Assembly (NCBI GenBank): GCA_028245195.1
Contig: JAOKCF010000010.1
Coordinates: 1 to 64,000, forward strand
Source of the DNA: Vicingaceae bacterium
GTDB taxonomy: Bacteria; Bacteroidota; Bacteroidia; Flavobacteriales_E; Vicingaceae
Length of the DNA stretch: 64,000 bases
Direction: 5' to 3'
The position numbers were made by a program, and so were the translations under genes. This document shows positions 35,957 through 44,537 of this stretch, one piece after another. How positions within the stretch are numbered: the stretch's first letter is position 1; the number at the start of each line of letters is the position of its first letter. The notes below the pieces were generated by a model. That model saw only the letters and a list, made by a program, of their open reading frames with translations, did not search any database and was not told the origin of the DNA.

Positions 35957-35989
35957 AAACCTCAATCACAATGTGATTGAGGTTTTTTT
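35957..35989 (+). terminator. Terminator of tRNA-Phe
   Basis: CCTCAATCAC and GTGATTGAGG form a 10-bp stem around a three-base loop, extended by A/T pairs and followed by seven T. Confidence 0.92.
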
Positions 35990-36037
35990 ATTTTAACAAA
36001 CTGAAGTCATTCAAGTGAGTTAAAATAAAAAAGAAAC

Positions 36038-37013
36038 GCTTATCCGTAAAGTTGCCCCAATTAGAGAATTTTGCTTATTTTAAAGGTATAAATTTATTAA
36101 AGTTTGTTGAAGATTTTCCAGATGAGTCATCTTGCATAGATCACCTCAAGGCTTTAAGAGAAAGAGAAGGTATTGCTTGTAAGAAGTGTCAAAATGAGAA
36201 ACATTATTATTTAAAAGCTAAGGATCAATGGTCTTGTAGTTCTTGTAGATTTAGAACAACACTTAGAAGTGGGACTATGATGGAAAGTTATAAACTTCCT
36301 GTTAGAGAGCGGTTTATAGCTATGGCTTTTATGAATTATAGTAAAAAAGGTATTTCTGCTAAAGAGTTACAGCACCAATTAGGTCGAAAACGTTATGAAC
36401 CTGTGTGGTTGATAATGCACAAGATAAGAGCAGCGATGGGCAAGCGAGATGACCGTTATAAATTAGTTGATATGGTTGAATTTGATGAAGGATATTTTGA
36501 AACAGAAACTAAGGATATTGATAAGCAAAATTTAAAAAGAGGGAGAGGAAGTCAGAAGTAAACTAATGTAGCTGTGATGGCAGAATCAACTCCTTTGGAG
36601 GATTTAGAAACAGGCAAGAAGAGCAAGCATGTTCGATATTTTAAGATGAAAGTTCTTGATAATCATAAGTCTGGAGACATAAACGAAACTGTTGAAAATG
36701 GCATTCAAGATTCAAGCATCGTTTTTAGTGATAAAAGTACAAGCTATGTTGACATAGCTGATTATGTTGAAGTCCATATTACGGAAAAATCAACCAAAGA
36801 AACTACCAATAACACGCTCAAATGGGTACATATAGCAATAAGTCACGCCAAGAGAACGCTATTCGGTATTCGTCATAAGATTAAAGGAAAATACTTACAG
36901 AATTATCTAAATGAGTTCTGTTACAAGTTGAACCGGAGGTATTTTGGAGACCAACTATTTGATAGATTACTAATTGAAGTCACACAAGACATGAGGTATT
37001 TAAACGGATAAGC
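36038..37013 (+). mobile_element. IS1595-family insertion sequence, inactivated
   Basis: Ends are marked by a 10-bp inverted repeat: GCTTATCCGT at 36038-36047 and ACGGATAAGC at 37004-37013. The element is about 976 bp with one transposase gene almost end to end; the stop codon lies inside the right repeat. I see no clean 8-bp target duplication: left flank AAAGAAAC, right flank ATATAAAA. A further inverted pair, AAACGAAACC (35952-35961) and GGTTTCGTTT (37043-37052), flanks the element. It sits just behind tRNA-Phe. Confidence 0.8.
36052..37011 (+). pseudogene. IS1595-family transposase interrupted by an in-frame TAA
   Basis: TTG 36052 opens MPQLENFAYFKGINLLKF, followed by a zinc ribbon (CKKCQNEKHYY ... 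CSSCRFRTTLRSGT, about residues 43-75) and the first catalytic Asp in VEFDEGYFE. After RGRGSQK the codon 36559-36561 is TAA where Gln is usual, and the same frame continues TNVAVMAEST ... VFSDKSTSYVDI (second Asp) ... NTLKWVHIAISHAKRTL ... KIKGKYLQNYLNEFCYKLNRR. A single CAA-to-TAA change explains it. A GTG at 36574 could restart the C-terminal half, but no active enzyme is expected. Confidence 0.88.
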
Positions 37014-37026
37014 ATATAAAAGAATT

Positions 37027-37055
37027 AAAAAGCGAAGCTTAAGGTTTCGTTTTTG
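37027..37055. terminator. Weak terminator-like hairpin after the IS
   Basis: A run of A plus GCGAA pairs imperfectly with TTTCG plus a run of T around an 8-base loop, with one bulged G. It may be a relic of a tRNA-unit terminator or may end the transposase transcript. Confidence 0.35.
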
Positions 37056-37063
37056 ACCTAGAT

Positions 37064-37107
37064 TGACCATAGAACTATTTTTTCATGCTTCCAGAGCACC
37101 ACTTAAG
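37064..37107 (+). pseudogene. tRNA-Phe-like remnant lacking its middle
   Basis: TGACCATAG (37064-37072) resembles the tRNA-Phe start GTGCCATAG. TTCCAG-AGCACCACTT (37089-37104) matches the tRNA-Phe 3' end TTCCAGCTGGCACCACTT with a two-base gap, and the following AAGAAA parallels GAGAAA. The D, anticodon and most of the T arm are gone. It is followed by its own strong terminator at 37108-37139, like the intact gene. It could be a decayed duplicate or an att-type partial copy of the tRNA end. Confidence 0.4.
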
Positions 37108-37139
37108 AAAAGCCTTGCAGCAAATGCAAGGCTTTTTTT
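37108..37139 (+). terminator. Terminator after the tRNA-like remnant
   Basis: AAAGCCTTGCA and TGCAAGGCTTT form an 11-bp stem with a GCAAA loop and a run of T behind. Confidence 0.9.
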
Positions 37140-37196
37140 GCTTCGTAAAACAACGCCTTCCGCGCAATTCTATTCGATCCGACTCGTTTCTACACC

Positions 37197-37529
37197 ATGA
37201 AAAAATCAACCTCCTTTTCAGTGAAAGAGCGCGTGCAAAGTTTTGCACCTGCCTTTAATGGCATAAAGCTACTTTTCAAAAACGAACACAATGCTTGGGT
37301 GCATTTGTTTTTTATGCTTGCGATTATAGTTCTTGGAACAATCGTTCAATTAAATAGTGTGGAGTGGTTGTTTATCGCCCTTGCCGTTAGCTTGGTCTTT
37401 CTTTACGAATTGTTTAACACTGCGCTAGAAAAGTTGGCCGACAAGGTGGAGCCAAGCTTTAGCACCATTATAGGGGCTGTGAAAGATTATGCTTCGGCCG
37501 CTGTTTTAATCGCTTCTGCTTTGCAGTAA
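37197..37529 (+). CDS. dgkA: Diacylglycerol/undecaprenol kinase
   Basis: The 110-residue protein has an amphipathic start and three transmembrane helices. NEHNAWVHLFFMLAI, the metal-binding NTALEKLADKVEP and DYASAAVLIASA are DgkA-family blocks; Glu in NTALE and Asp in KVKD-like VKDYASA are the usual catalytic residues. It phosphorylates diacylglycerol or undecaprenol, recycling the lipid carrier used by the neighbouring polysaccharide cluster (inference). It is transcribed towards that cluster and ends about 40 bases from it. Confidence 0.92.
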   Translation: MKKSTSFSVKERVQSFAPAFNGIKLLFKNEHNAWVHLFFMLAIIVLGTIVQLNSVEWLFIALAVSLVFLYELFNTALEKLADKVEPSFSTIIGAVKDYASAAVLIASALQ

Positions 37530-37568
37530 TTGTGGAAGTGCTTGTTTTGGGACCAAAAGCAATCGTGC

Positions 37569-38948
37569 TTATCTGTGGTCTTTGAACATGGTAAAAACCG
37601 TTAAGAATATAATTTTCACATCAAAAAACAAGGTCCAGTTGTTCACGTAAAACCGATCCAAGCGAACTCTATTTTGCAACAAGATAAAATCGTCAATTTC
37701 TCCTCTAAACCCTTTAATTTGCGCTAACCCAGTAATGCCCGGTTTAATAGCATGTCGGTTCATAAAGTTGCCAACCAGGTTCGCATATTGTTCAGTGTGT
37801 TTTAGCATGTGAGGTCGAGGACCAACAATGCTCATTTGCCCCTTCAAAACGTTAATGAACTGCGGTAGCTCGTCTAAAGAGGTTTTGCGTAAAAACGCCC
37901 CCACCTTCGTTATTCTTGGGTCGTTTTGCGTGGCTTGTTTTGCATCAGCTTCTGCATTTTGCTTCATACTTCTAAACTTGTAACAGTTAAAACCTCTGTT
38001 ATTTAACCCCGAACGTTTTTGCTTGAAGAAAACAGGCCCTGGTGAACTAAATTTAACTGCAATGGCAATAATGGGGAACAACCAACTAAAGAGTAATACG
38101 GTTACCAACACTGAGAATAGTAAATCTAACCCCCTTTTAATGAGTGCGTTGTATTGATCGTCAAGCGGTGTAAGCGAAAGCTTTAGAATGTTGGTTTGAC
38201 TAAAATTGACCACATTAAAATTTTGAGACCCTACTTTTTTCCAATTAAATACTAACCTTAAACGAATAAAGTGGTTGTCGCAAAACAAAGAAAGCTCTTC
38301 AATTTCGTCTTCTAAATAGCCTGACAATGAAACATACAGCTCAGAAATAGGGAAATCCTTGTTTATTTTCTGCAATTCTTGTAATTGGATGCCTACCGGT
38401 TCTAATTGAACAATCTTTTGGGTTTCCGTTGAAATATTATTTTCTAAAAACTCTTGTACTTCGCTCAGTTGCGCTTTTGACCCCATTAACACAATAGAGG
38501 TCTGGATTTTATTCTTCTTCAATTTCCGCAGGTAAACAAAGAAGGTTAACTTTCTACCAACGAGCAGAAAAGCTGAAAAACTGATGTACGTATACAACAA
38601 GAAAAACCGCGAATAGAAGGTTTTAATCAACCCATTGAATGCAACCGTAATTAAGAGTTGCAACACAATTGCAGTCACTACTGCAAAAATGTACCTGTTT
38701 TTACTAGTAAAGTTTTGTAGGTTGTAAATTTTCTGTGAATTAGACACCAGAAACCAGGTGATATTGATGAACAACAACAAACCAATGTAATTACTTTGCA
38801 GAAAGTCAAACGGAGCATTCGATTGAAAATTGAAGTTATTCCCGGAATAAAAACGCAGGTATATCCCCAAGCCGAATGCAACGTTTAAAACGACGGTGTC
38901 AACAATTCTATAATAGAAGGAAAGAAAGTATTCGTGATTTCTATACAC
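37569..38948 (-). CDS. Polyprenyl glycosylphosphotransferase (WbaP/WcaJ-type initiating enzyme)
   Basis: The 459-residue protein has four N-terminal transmembrane helices, a cytoplasmic Rossmann-like middle (SIVLMGSKAQLSEVQEFLE) and a C-terminal PGT domain: KRGLDLLFSVLVTVLLF, SPGPVFFKQKRSG, CYKFRSM, KTSLDELPQFINVLKGQMSIVGPRP and RHAIKPGITGLAQIKG, with the catalytic Asp-Glu in LDELPQ. It transfers a sugar-1-phosphate to undecaprenyl phosphate. It is the last gene of the leftward polysaccharide operon and the only intact initiating enzyme in the window, the WecA-like gene at 17.7-18.8 kb being dead. Confidence 0.94.
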   Translation of the reverse strand: MYRNHEYFLSFYYRIVDTVVLNVAFGLGIYLRFYSGNNFNFQSNAPFDFLQSNYIGLLLFINITWFLVSNSQKIYNLQNFTSKNRYIFAVVTAIVLQLLITVAFNGLIKTFYSRFFLLYTYISFSAFLLVGRKLTFFVYLRKLKKNKIQTSIVLMGSKAQLSEVQEFLENNISTETQKIVQLEPVGIQLQELQKINKDFPISELYVSLSGYLEDEIEELSLFCDNHFIRLRLVFNWKKVGSQNFNVVNFSQTNILKLSLTPLDDQYNALIKRGLDLLFSVLVTVLLFSWLFPIIAIAVKFSSPGPVFFKQKRSGLNNRGFNCYKFRSMKQNAEADAKQATQNDPRITKVGAFLRKTSLDELPQFINVLKGQMSIVGPRPHMLKHTEQYANLVGNFMNRHAIKPGITGLAQIKGFRGEIDDFILLQNRVRLDRFYVNNWTLFFDVKIIFLTVFTMFKDHR

Positions 38949-40051
38949 TAATCTGGCTTTTTATTGGCTAATTTAAGGAATAAGTCCTCATAGGAATTAA
39001 TGATATTTTCCCAAGTATAAAATTCTTCGATCTTTTTTCGATTCGCATCAACGTAGTTTAACCGCATGTGCGAGGTTACTTTTTGGTTCAAAATGTCTGT
39101 CACCTCAACTGCGGTGGTAAAATACAACGCATCTCCTTCTAGTACTGCTCCATTAAATTCATTTTCATGTGCTACAATAAAAGCAGAAGAAGCCATTGCC
39201 TCTAAAAGCGAAGGATTTGTGCCGCCTACAGAATGACCATGAAAATAATAATTAGAGAAATGTCGCAAATTATTCAGGTCATTCAAATTGTAAATTCCCC
39301 CTAAAAATTGTATTCGTTTGTCGTGCTTAAACTTTACAACCAAGTGCTGACCAAAAGCATTTTCCGTTTTGCCAATTATTAAAAATGGCAATTCTGAATT
39401 AGATGCACTCATCCCATCCAAAATTGTTTCTACGTTATTTTCTGGCTCCATGCGGGCAATCAACATATGGTACCCTTCTTCTTTCAGTTGGTACTTTTTT
39501 ATAACCGTTGCATCGGGATTGTTGAACAAATTTGATCCATACGCGATAAAAGTGGAGTCGACCTTGTACTTGTTTTTAAGAAAAGACTGAATGCCCTTTG
39601 AGTCGGCTACTAAATGGTCGGAACTAGTAACCGCCCACTTTTCTGCTTTGCGCAAAAACTGCTGAACGGAACCACTGAACTTTGTGCGTTTCCACTCGAG
39701 CCCATCCATATTGGTTACAACAATGGCATTTTTAGGCAACAAATTTTTCCAAACAGAACTACTCGTGTAACCCAATTGTAATAGAATGTCAAAATTTTGT
39801 TTTCTGGAATTGAGGATACAATTTAAGTCATAAAAGAATTGCCCAACGGTTCCTATCTTCCCTTCCCAATCTTTACAATGTTGAATTTGAACACCGTTCC
39901 ATTCCGATTTTTGATAGGGATGGTCAGACGAATTATAAACGACAACTTCGTGCCCCTTTTTGACCAAGCCCATAGAAAGGAATTCAGCAAATTGCTCAAA
40001 TCCTCCGTAGTGATTTGGTATGCCCCTAGTTCCTAATATTCCTATTCTCAT
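38948..40051 (-). CDS. Glycosyltransferase, DUF1972/GT4 type (rhamnosyltransferase-like)
   Basis: The 367-residue GT-B enzyme starts MRIGILGTRGIPNHYGGFEQ, the DUF1972 signature of rhamnosyl- and related transferases. The C-terminal half has ARMEPENNVETILDGM and HSVGGTNPSLLEAMASSAFIVAHENEFN, the donor-binding blocks. It shares one base with the PGT gene and overlaps the upstream polymerase gene by 26. It likely adds a sugar to the repeat unit on the cytoplasmic side. Confidence 0.88.
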   Translation of the reverse strand: MRIGILGTRGIPNHYGGFEQFAEFLSMGLVKKGHEVVVYNSSDHPYQKSEWNGVQIQHCKDWEGKIGTVGQFFYDLNCILNSRKQNFDILLQLGYTSSSVWKNLLPKNAIVVTNMDGLEWKRTKFSGSVQQFLRKAEKWAVTSSDHLVADSKGIQSFLKNKYKVDSTFIAYGSNLFNNPDATVIKKYQLKEEGYHMLIARMEPENNVETILDGMSASNSELPFLIIGKTENAFGQHLVVKFKHDKRIQFLGGIYNLNDLNNLRHFSNYYFHGHSVGGTNPSLLEAMASSAFIVAHENEFNGAVLEGDALYFTTAVEVTDILNQKVTSHMRLNYVDANRKKIEEFYTWENIINSYEDLFLKLANKKPD

Positions 40052-41318
40052 TAATTTGAGGTTTCATTTGTAGAAGTAACAGTAAAAAGAATACAAAAAA
40101 TACAATCCCCTTATTGCGTTCAATTACCGATTCTGTCAATTGAAAAATGGTAAACCCAATTAAAAAGGCTCCCAAGAGAACGTTTCTTTGCTTCAAACTT
40201 GCAACAAACAAGCTTACATGCAAAATTAAATACAAGCTTAAGCCGAGCAATCCTAATTCTGCAAGCACTTGAATGAATTGGTTATGAATGTTATAATTTT
40301 TATACCATGGGTTTAATCCTATTTCATAGAATTCTTCATTCATCTCCGCCCTTCTGTCTCCAGGAGAATAACCTAGCCAAAGCACATCGTCTTTCAGTAT
40401 TTTCTTCCATGCTACATACCACAAGGTAATCCGCAATGATGTTCCATTAAATTGCCAAATATCTTCTTCAACAATGAATTCCCCTCGTTTAACCTTCTCA
40501 AGGTTCTCCATGCCATTTAGCTGCGTCAGCTCTACAATGCGACTTTTAACGGCAGGAACTTTTGAAATTCCGTAAACAGAGGCAGCGCCAATTAAAAAGA
40601 CTACTAGTACTTCCTTCCATCCTATTTTGTGTTTCAATAAACGAATAAAAACCCCTACAACTAAAAAGAGAGATGTTACAATGAGAACGTTCTTCGAAGC
40701 AGAAATAAGTAAGCCCATGAAGGAAAGTAAAAGGCCAATTACAAACAATACTTTTTCATACGAAACCAATAATTTGTTCTGGATGAAACGTGCAGAAATG
40801 ATTACGGAAAGAAAAATGTAATACGAGTAAAAAACAGCGTGAAACGCAAGTGAACTCGTAAAATCGTGGTAGGTTAATAGGGTGCCCTCAGAAAAATAAT
40901 GGGAAATAGACTGTGTTAGTAAAACAATGGTGCACACTGCCATTGAATACACAAAGGCTTTCAACCAAACTAAGCATTCACGAAAGCTGGGCCGCAAGTC
41001 AAACAAAATAAGGGGAAAAATTAGAAAGCTCAATTTGCTTTCTATGTTTTTAACTCCATTATTGAAGTCCGAAGTGTATGCTAATGAAACAATTTGCAAC
41101 AAGAAAAAACCGATGCAAGAAAAGAAAATCCATTTTTCCGATTTACTATCAAACTTATAGCTTGGTTTTCTCTCGATTGTTACTTTCTGAATGATCCAAA
41201 ATAAAGCTAAGGCAACAATACCTAAGTTCGCTACTTTATAGGGCAACGGAAATGTGACCGCAATAAAAAGAATACTAAAGTGTATCCCTCTGCTCAAATA
41301 ATGATTTAGCTTCTCCAT
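40026..41318 (-). CDS. O-antigen ligase/polymerase-family membrane protein
   Basis: The 430-residue protein has about 11-12 transmembrane helices and a large periplasmic loop at about 240-320 (RGEFIVEEDIWQFNGTSLRITLWYVAWKKI, in pieces). WLGYSPGDRRAEMNEEFYEIG, followed by NIHNQFIQVLAELGLLGLSLYL, is the Wzy_C/WaaL motif region with its conserved His. It either polymerises repeat units or ligates them to lipid A-core. It is one of two such proteins in this cluster; which one is ligase and which polymerase cannot be decided here. Confidence 0.85.
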   Translation of the reverse strand: MEKLNHYLSRGIHFSILFIAVTFPLPYKVANLGIVALALFWIIQKVTIERKPSYKFDSKSEKWIFFSCIGFFLLQIVSLAYTSDFNNGVKNIESKLSFLIFPLILFDLRPSFRECLVWLKAFVYSMAVCTIVLLTQSISHYFSEGTLLTYHDFTSSLAFHAVFYSYYIFLSVIISARFIQNKLLVSYEKVLFVIGLLLSFMGLLISASKNVLIVTSLFLVVGVFIRLLKHKIGWKEVLVVFLIGAASVYGISKVPAVKSRIVELTQLNGMENLEKVKRGEFIVEEDIWQFNGTSLRITLWYVAWKKILKDDVLWLGYSPGDRRAEMNEEFYEIGLNPWYKNYNIHNQFIQVLAELGLLGLSLYLILHVSLFVASLKQRNVLLGAFLIGFTIFQLTESVIERNKGIVFFVFFLLLLLQMKPQINENRNIRN

Positions 41319-41473
41319 TTCTTAGTCAGAATTATTGTAAATCTACCGTTAATCTGATAGTAGAATTTAAAACTCCTGTACTTTTTATTCACGGCTACAA
41401 ATAAGGACTCTAAAAAACTGTTTGTTGAAATAGTTGAGCAAAGCGGTTGCCAACTGATGAGTTGTCTTTATTT
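41319..41473. other. Intergenic gap within the polysaccharide cluster
   Basis: 155 bases without a gene. A 22-codon open stretch directly behind the glycosyltransferase gene (VGNRFAQLFQQTVF in a shifted frame) is protein-like but too short to assign. No clear promoter or terminator is seen. Confidence 0.4.
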
Positions 41474-42550
41474 TCAACTATCCAAGACCTTTTGATAGGC
41501 TTCAAAGGTCTTCTGAGCAGCAACCTCCCAGGTGTACTTTTTACTAATCAATTCATTGAACTTCAGGTTAACTTGCTCTTCTAAAGCTTTCTCTATCGCC
41601 TCTTGAATTGATTTAGGACGATCAGGCTCGCAATAAAAAGCATAATCTTCAAAATACTCTTCGGTATCTCCTTTCTTTGTAATTACAATGTTGCATCCCA
41701 AAGCAGCAGCTTCAAGTGAACTTAAACCCGTGGTTTCAAACCAGCTTGGCAAAACATGAACCTTTGCCTTTCGAAGGCGATTAATTACCTCATCTCTTTC
41801 TAATTGCCCCGAGAAAAGAACATTCCCCCCAGCTTCAGCTACACATTTCTCAAAATATTTTTGATGGTTAGGAGCCGGCTTCCCAATTAACTCTAATTGG
41901 ACGTTCATATTTTTAAATGCTCGAATTAACGTCAACTGATTCTTAATGGGTTCAATTCTGGCAACGCAAAGTACCCTTAACTCTTTCGAAACGTCGGCTA
42001 CCTTGTCTAAAAAAACAGGGTGAACTGCGTTCGGAATAACCCGATGCTCGGTTTCAAAAAAATACCACTTTTTAAGCCGATGCAGTTCGCTTTCCGAATT
42101 GGGAAGCAATAAAGCTGCTTGTTGAAGCACTTTTTCAACACTTTTCTTATGGCCTTGAAGGAGGTATGCTCTATTTCCTATTAATTCTTTGTTGGCAAAG
42201 CTTCTTGCCATGGTTTTGATGTATTCAATTCCATCCTTGCCAAATAGTTTTAACAGTAGAATCGATTTCCATCCATTCACCTTTAATTCTACCTCAGAGT
42301 AATCAACAAAAATAGTTGAGACCACATAGGGTAGCTCACTTTGCTCAATATGAGATAAGATGTTATTCGGGCGAATTACATTGAAAAAATGAAGCAGATC
42401 ATAGTTTTTATAGTCAACTTGTTCGTTGGCCAATAATACATCTACCTCCACTCCAAGTTTGGCTAGCGCGTGGGCTGTCTCCTTTATTTGAACCGTATCT
42501 CCGCCAGGAGCAGAAAACAAAGTTGGACGAGAAATCATGGCTACTCTCAT
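41474..42550 (-). CDS. Glycosyltransferase family 4-like (GT-B)
   Basis: The 358-residue protein begins MRVAMISRPTLFSAPGGDTVQI, an acceptor-side glycine-rich loop. It contains LCVARIEPIKNQLTLIRAF and LPSWFETTGLSSLEAAALGCNIVITKKGDTEEYF (in pieces), the Glycos_transf_1 donor site with the conserved Glu pair spacing. Its start overlaps the upstream membrane gene stop as ATGA (42547-42550). Sugar specificity is unknown. Confidence 0.9.
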   Translation of the reverse strand: MRVAMISRPTLFSAPGGDTVQIKETAHALAKLGVEVDVLLANEQVDYKNYDLLHFFNVIRPNNILSHIEQSELPYVVSTIFVDYSEVELKVNGWKSILLLKLFGKDGIEYIKTMARSFANKELIGNRAYLLQGHKKSVEKVLQQAALLLPNSESELHRLKKWYFFETEHRVIPNAVHPVFLDKVADVSKELRVLCVARIEPIKNQLTLIRAFKNMNVQLELIGKPAPNHQKYFEKCVAEAGGNVLFSGQLERDEVINRLRKAKVHVLPSWFETTGLSSLEAAALGCNIVITKKGDTEEYFEDYAFYCEPDRPKSIQEAIEKALEEQVNLKFNELISKKYTWEVAAQKTFEAYQKVLDS

Positions 42551-43770
42551 CTCAATCCGTCCTTTTTTGTTGTAATTTTAAATTGCGGGAACATTGGAAT
42601 AAAGCACATTACCCACAATATTGCTTCTGCTGTAGAGGTAAAAAAACTACCCATCAACTGGTAACTGAACATAAAAGAAAAAAGAAAAAGATTAAAATAG
42701 TTTTGGTACACCTTCATTCTTATAAAGAGATAGAACTGTAGGCCAAAACGCAACAATAATCCAAGAATTCCATACATGGCTAAAGTTTCTGCTGTAGCAT
42801 TTGGCAGCGCCAACACTGGCCAATTTTCTTTAGAATACCCCTCTGAGTCTGAAGCTGAATAATAAGGCCTAATTACATCCTCACCAATCAACTTTATTTG
42901 TCCCGCTCCGATTCCAAAAATGAGGCTTCTTTCAGCGGCACACTTGTACCCTAAATAAAATGCCTGATAGGTTCTTCCATTTACAGAGGTGTCGTCTCCG
43001 CCAAAAATTTTACCCACTCGCTCACTCAGTCCATCATTCAATACCATCACCGAAGCCGACCCAAGAGTACCCGTAAATAATAACAGTAAAAAAAACTGCT
43101 CAATACGACGATATTTTAAATAGGCAAAAGTTATAACTACCAAGAAACCAATGAAAAAAGCCCCTAAGAATCCAAATGAAATCGTTGCCAATGCTGGGAT
43201 AAATACTGCAGAAAATAGCAGTACATGCTTGATTGAAAAGTCTTGGTATAACTTTAAAAATGAATAAATAACTAAAGGCGTAACGATTAACGCATAATGT
43301 GAGGGTTCGTATGCTAAGCCCTGATATCTCTTAAAAACATTCCCAGTCCCCACAAAATCATGATACTTCCAAAAATAGCTGCTAAATTCAGATTCATAAA
43401 GTGCAAGCCCAATAACAAATAGTGCAAAAGTAGAGATGCAAGAAAAGCGAAAGACCCCATCCAAATACTCTCGATTCGCTTGCAAATACTTAAACCCGAT
43501 AAAACTGGAAACAAAAAGCAAAAAATAATATGCCGTAGATCGAAGGTAGTAAACAACGTTAACCCCTAAGTAAAAATGTATGAGACCATATACAATAGCA
43601 AGAGTAAAAAGGCTAATCATTATGTTACGAAATTGCTTAGTCAGCAAGTATTTGTAGCCAAACCCTGCTAAAACATTAGTCACAGCAATAGGAGTAATGA
43701 TTCCAATAAAATTGAAAATAAAAAAACCCTGAGCGAGCAGGTATGCTGAAATCGCCTTTTTCTTATTCAT
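42547..43770 (-). CDS. Putative O-antigen polymerase (Wzy-like), second membrane protein
   Basis: The 407-residue protein has about 11 transmembrane helices and a polar loop at about 255-320 (GGDDTSVNGRTYQAFYLGYKCA and FGIGAGQIKLIGEDVI) typical of Wzy-type polymerases, which are otherwise very divergent. It overlaps both neighbouring genes by 4-8 bases. With the ligase-like protein at 40.0-41.3 kb it supplies the polymerisation step at the periplasmic face. Confidence 0.78.
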   Translation of the reverse strand: MNKKKAISAYLLAQGFFIFNFIGIITPIAVTNVLAGFGYKYLLTKQFRNIMISLFTLAIVYGLIHFYLGVNVVYYLRSTAYYFLLFVSSFIGFKYLQANREYLDGVFRFSCISTFALFVIGLALYESEFSSYFWKYHDFVGTGNVFKRYQGLAYEPSHYALIVTPLVIYSFLKLYQDFSIKHVLLFSAVFIPALATISFGFLGAFFIGFLVVITFAYLKYRRIEQFFLLLLFTGTLGSASVMVLNDGLSERVGKIFGGDDTSVNGRTYQAFYLGYKCAAERSLIFGIGAGQIKLIGEDVIRPYYSASDSEGYSKENWPVLALPNATAETLAMYGILGLLLRFGLQFYLFIRMKVYQNYFNLFLFSFMFSYQLMGSFFTSTAEAILWVMCFIPMFPQFKITTKKDGLR

Positions 43771-44533
43771 CTACCAGCAGCTTCTTTATTTTTATTTTAA
43801 ACAAAACCAAATAATAATCAAAATAGGCTAAAACTGCATTCCTTGCCTTATTTGTGACACGAGCTACTCGGGCTTCTTTAAATGCACTAGTGATATGCGT
43901 GCTACTTACACCATAGGCTCCCATGTGCACTAAAATCTCGTTAATAAAAACTACGCTTAAGCTCTTTCCCTTTCGAAGAAGAAGCTCATAGTCGCCTGTG
44001 ATCTTGTAATTTATATCGAAATTCCCCCATTGCTCAATGTACTTCATATTCAGAAATCCACCTGCATGTAAAATTTTCATTTCACGCTTAAAGATTTCCC
44101 ATTTAAACGGTTCCCCAAACTCTCGAACAACCTTTCCTTCAGATATAAGTTGAGCTTTTGCGGTTATAAAATCAGCTTCGGGAAATTCATAAATACGTTG
44201 CGTATAATTATCCAACGCAGTGTCAAGATATATATCATCTGACCCTAAGTACGCCACCCAATCCCCTTCAATTAATTTGAGCGCTTTATTCCAAGCGTCA
44301 TAAATGCCTTTATCTTTTTCAGAAATCCATTTAAATTGAATTCCAGCATCCTTAAACCATTGCTCATTTTGTGTTAAAATAGTAACCGTCTCATCAGAAG
44401 ATGCTCCGTCAACAACAATGTATTCAAATGGCTTAACCGATTGATTCAGTATAGAATTAATCGTGCTTTGTATGGTTTTTGCACTATTGAAGCAAGCAGT
44501 AACAATCGATATTTTACAAGTTTCCCTATTCAT
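43763..44533 (-). CDS. Glycosyltransferase family 2
   Basis: The 256-residue GT-A enzyme has SIVTACFNSAKTIQSTINSIL, EYIVVDGASSDETVTIL, SEKDKGIYDAWNKALKLIEGDWVAYLGSDDIY with the DxD-like metal site, and a helical C-terminus. This WcaA-like subgroup (GIYDAWNKAL) is frequent in O-antigen and capsule loci. It overlaps the polymerase gene by eight bases. Confidence 0.92.
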   Translation of the reverse strand: MNRETCKISIVTACFNSAKTIQSTINSILNQSVKPFEYIVVDGASSDETVTILTQNEQWFKDAGIQFKWISEKDKGIYDAWNKALKLIEGDWVAYLGSDDIYLDTALDNYTQRIYEFPEADFITAKAQLISEGKVVREFGEPFKWEIFKREMKILHAGGFLNMKYIEQWGNFDINYKITGDYELLLRKGKSLSVVFINEILVHMGAYGVSSTHITSAFKEARVARVTNKARNAVLAYFDYYLVLFKIKIKKLLVDE

Positions 44534-44537
44534 CGTT

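Noticed and set aside
36022-37022. AAATAAAA / ATATAAAA as target-site duplication of the IS
   Set aside because: Seven of eight bases match, but the left copy is separated from the terminal repeat by seven bases, so it is probably chance in AT-rich DNA.
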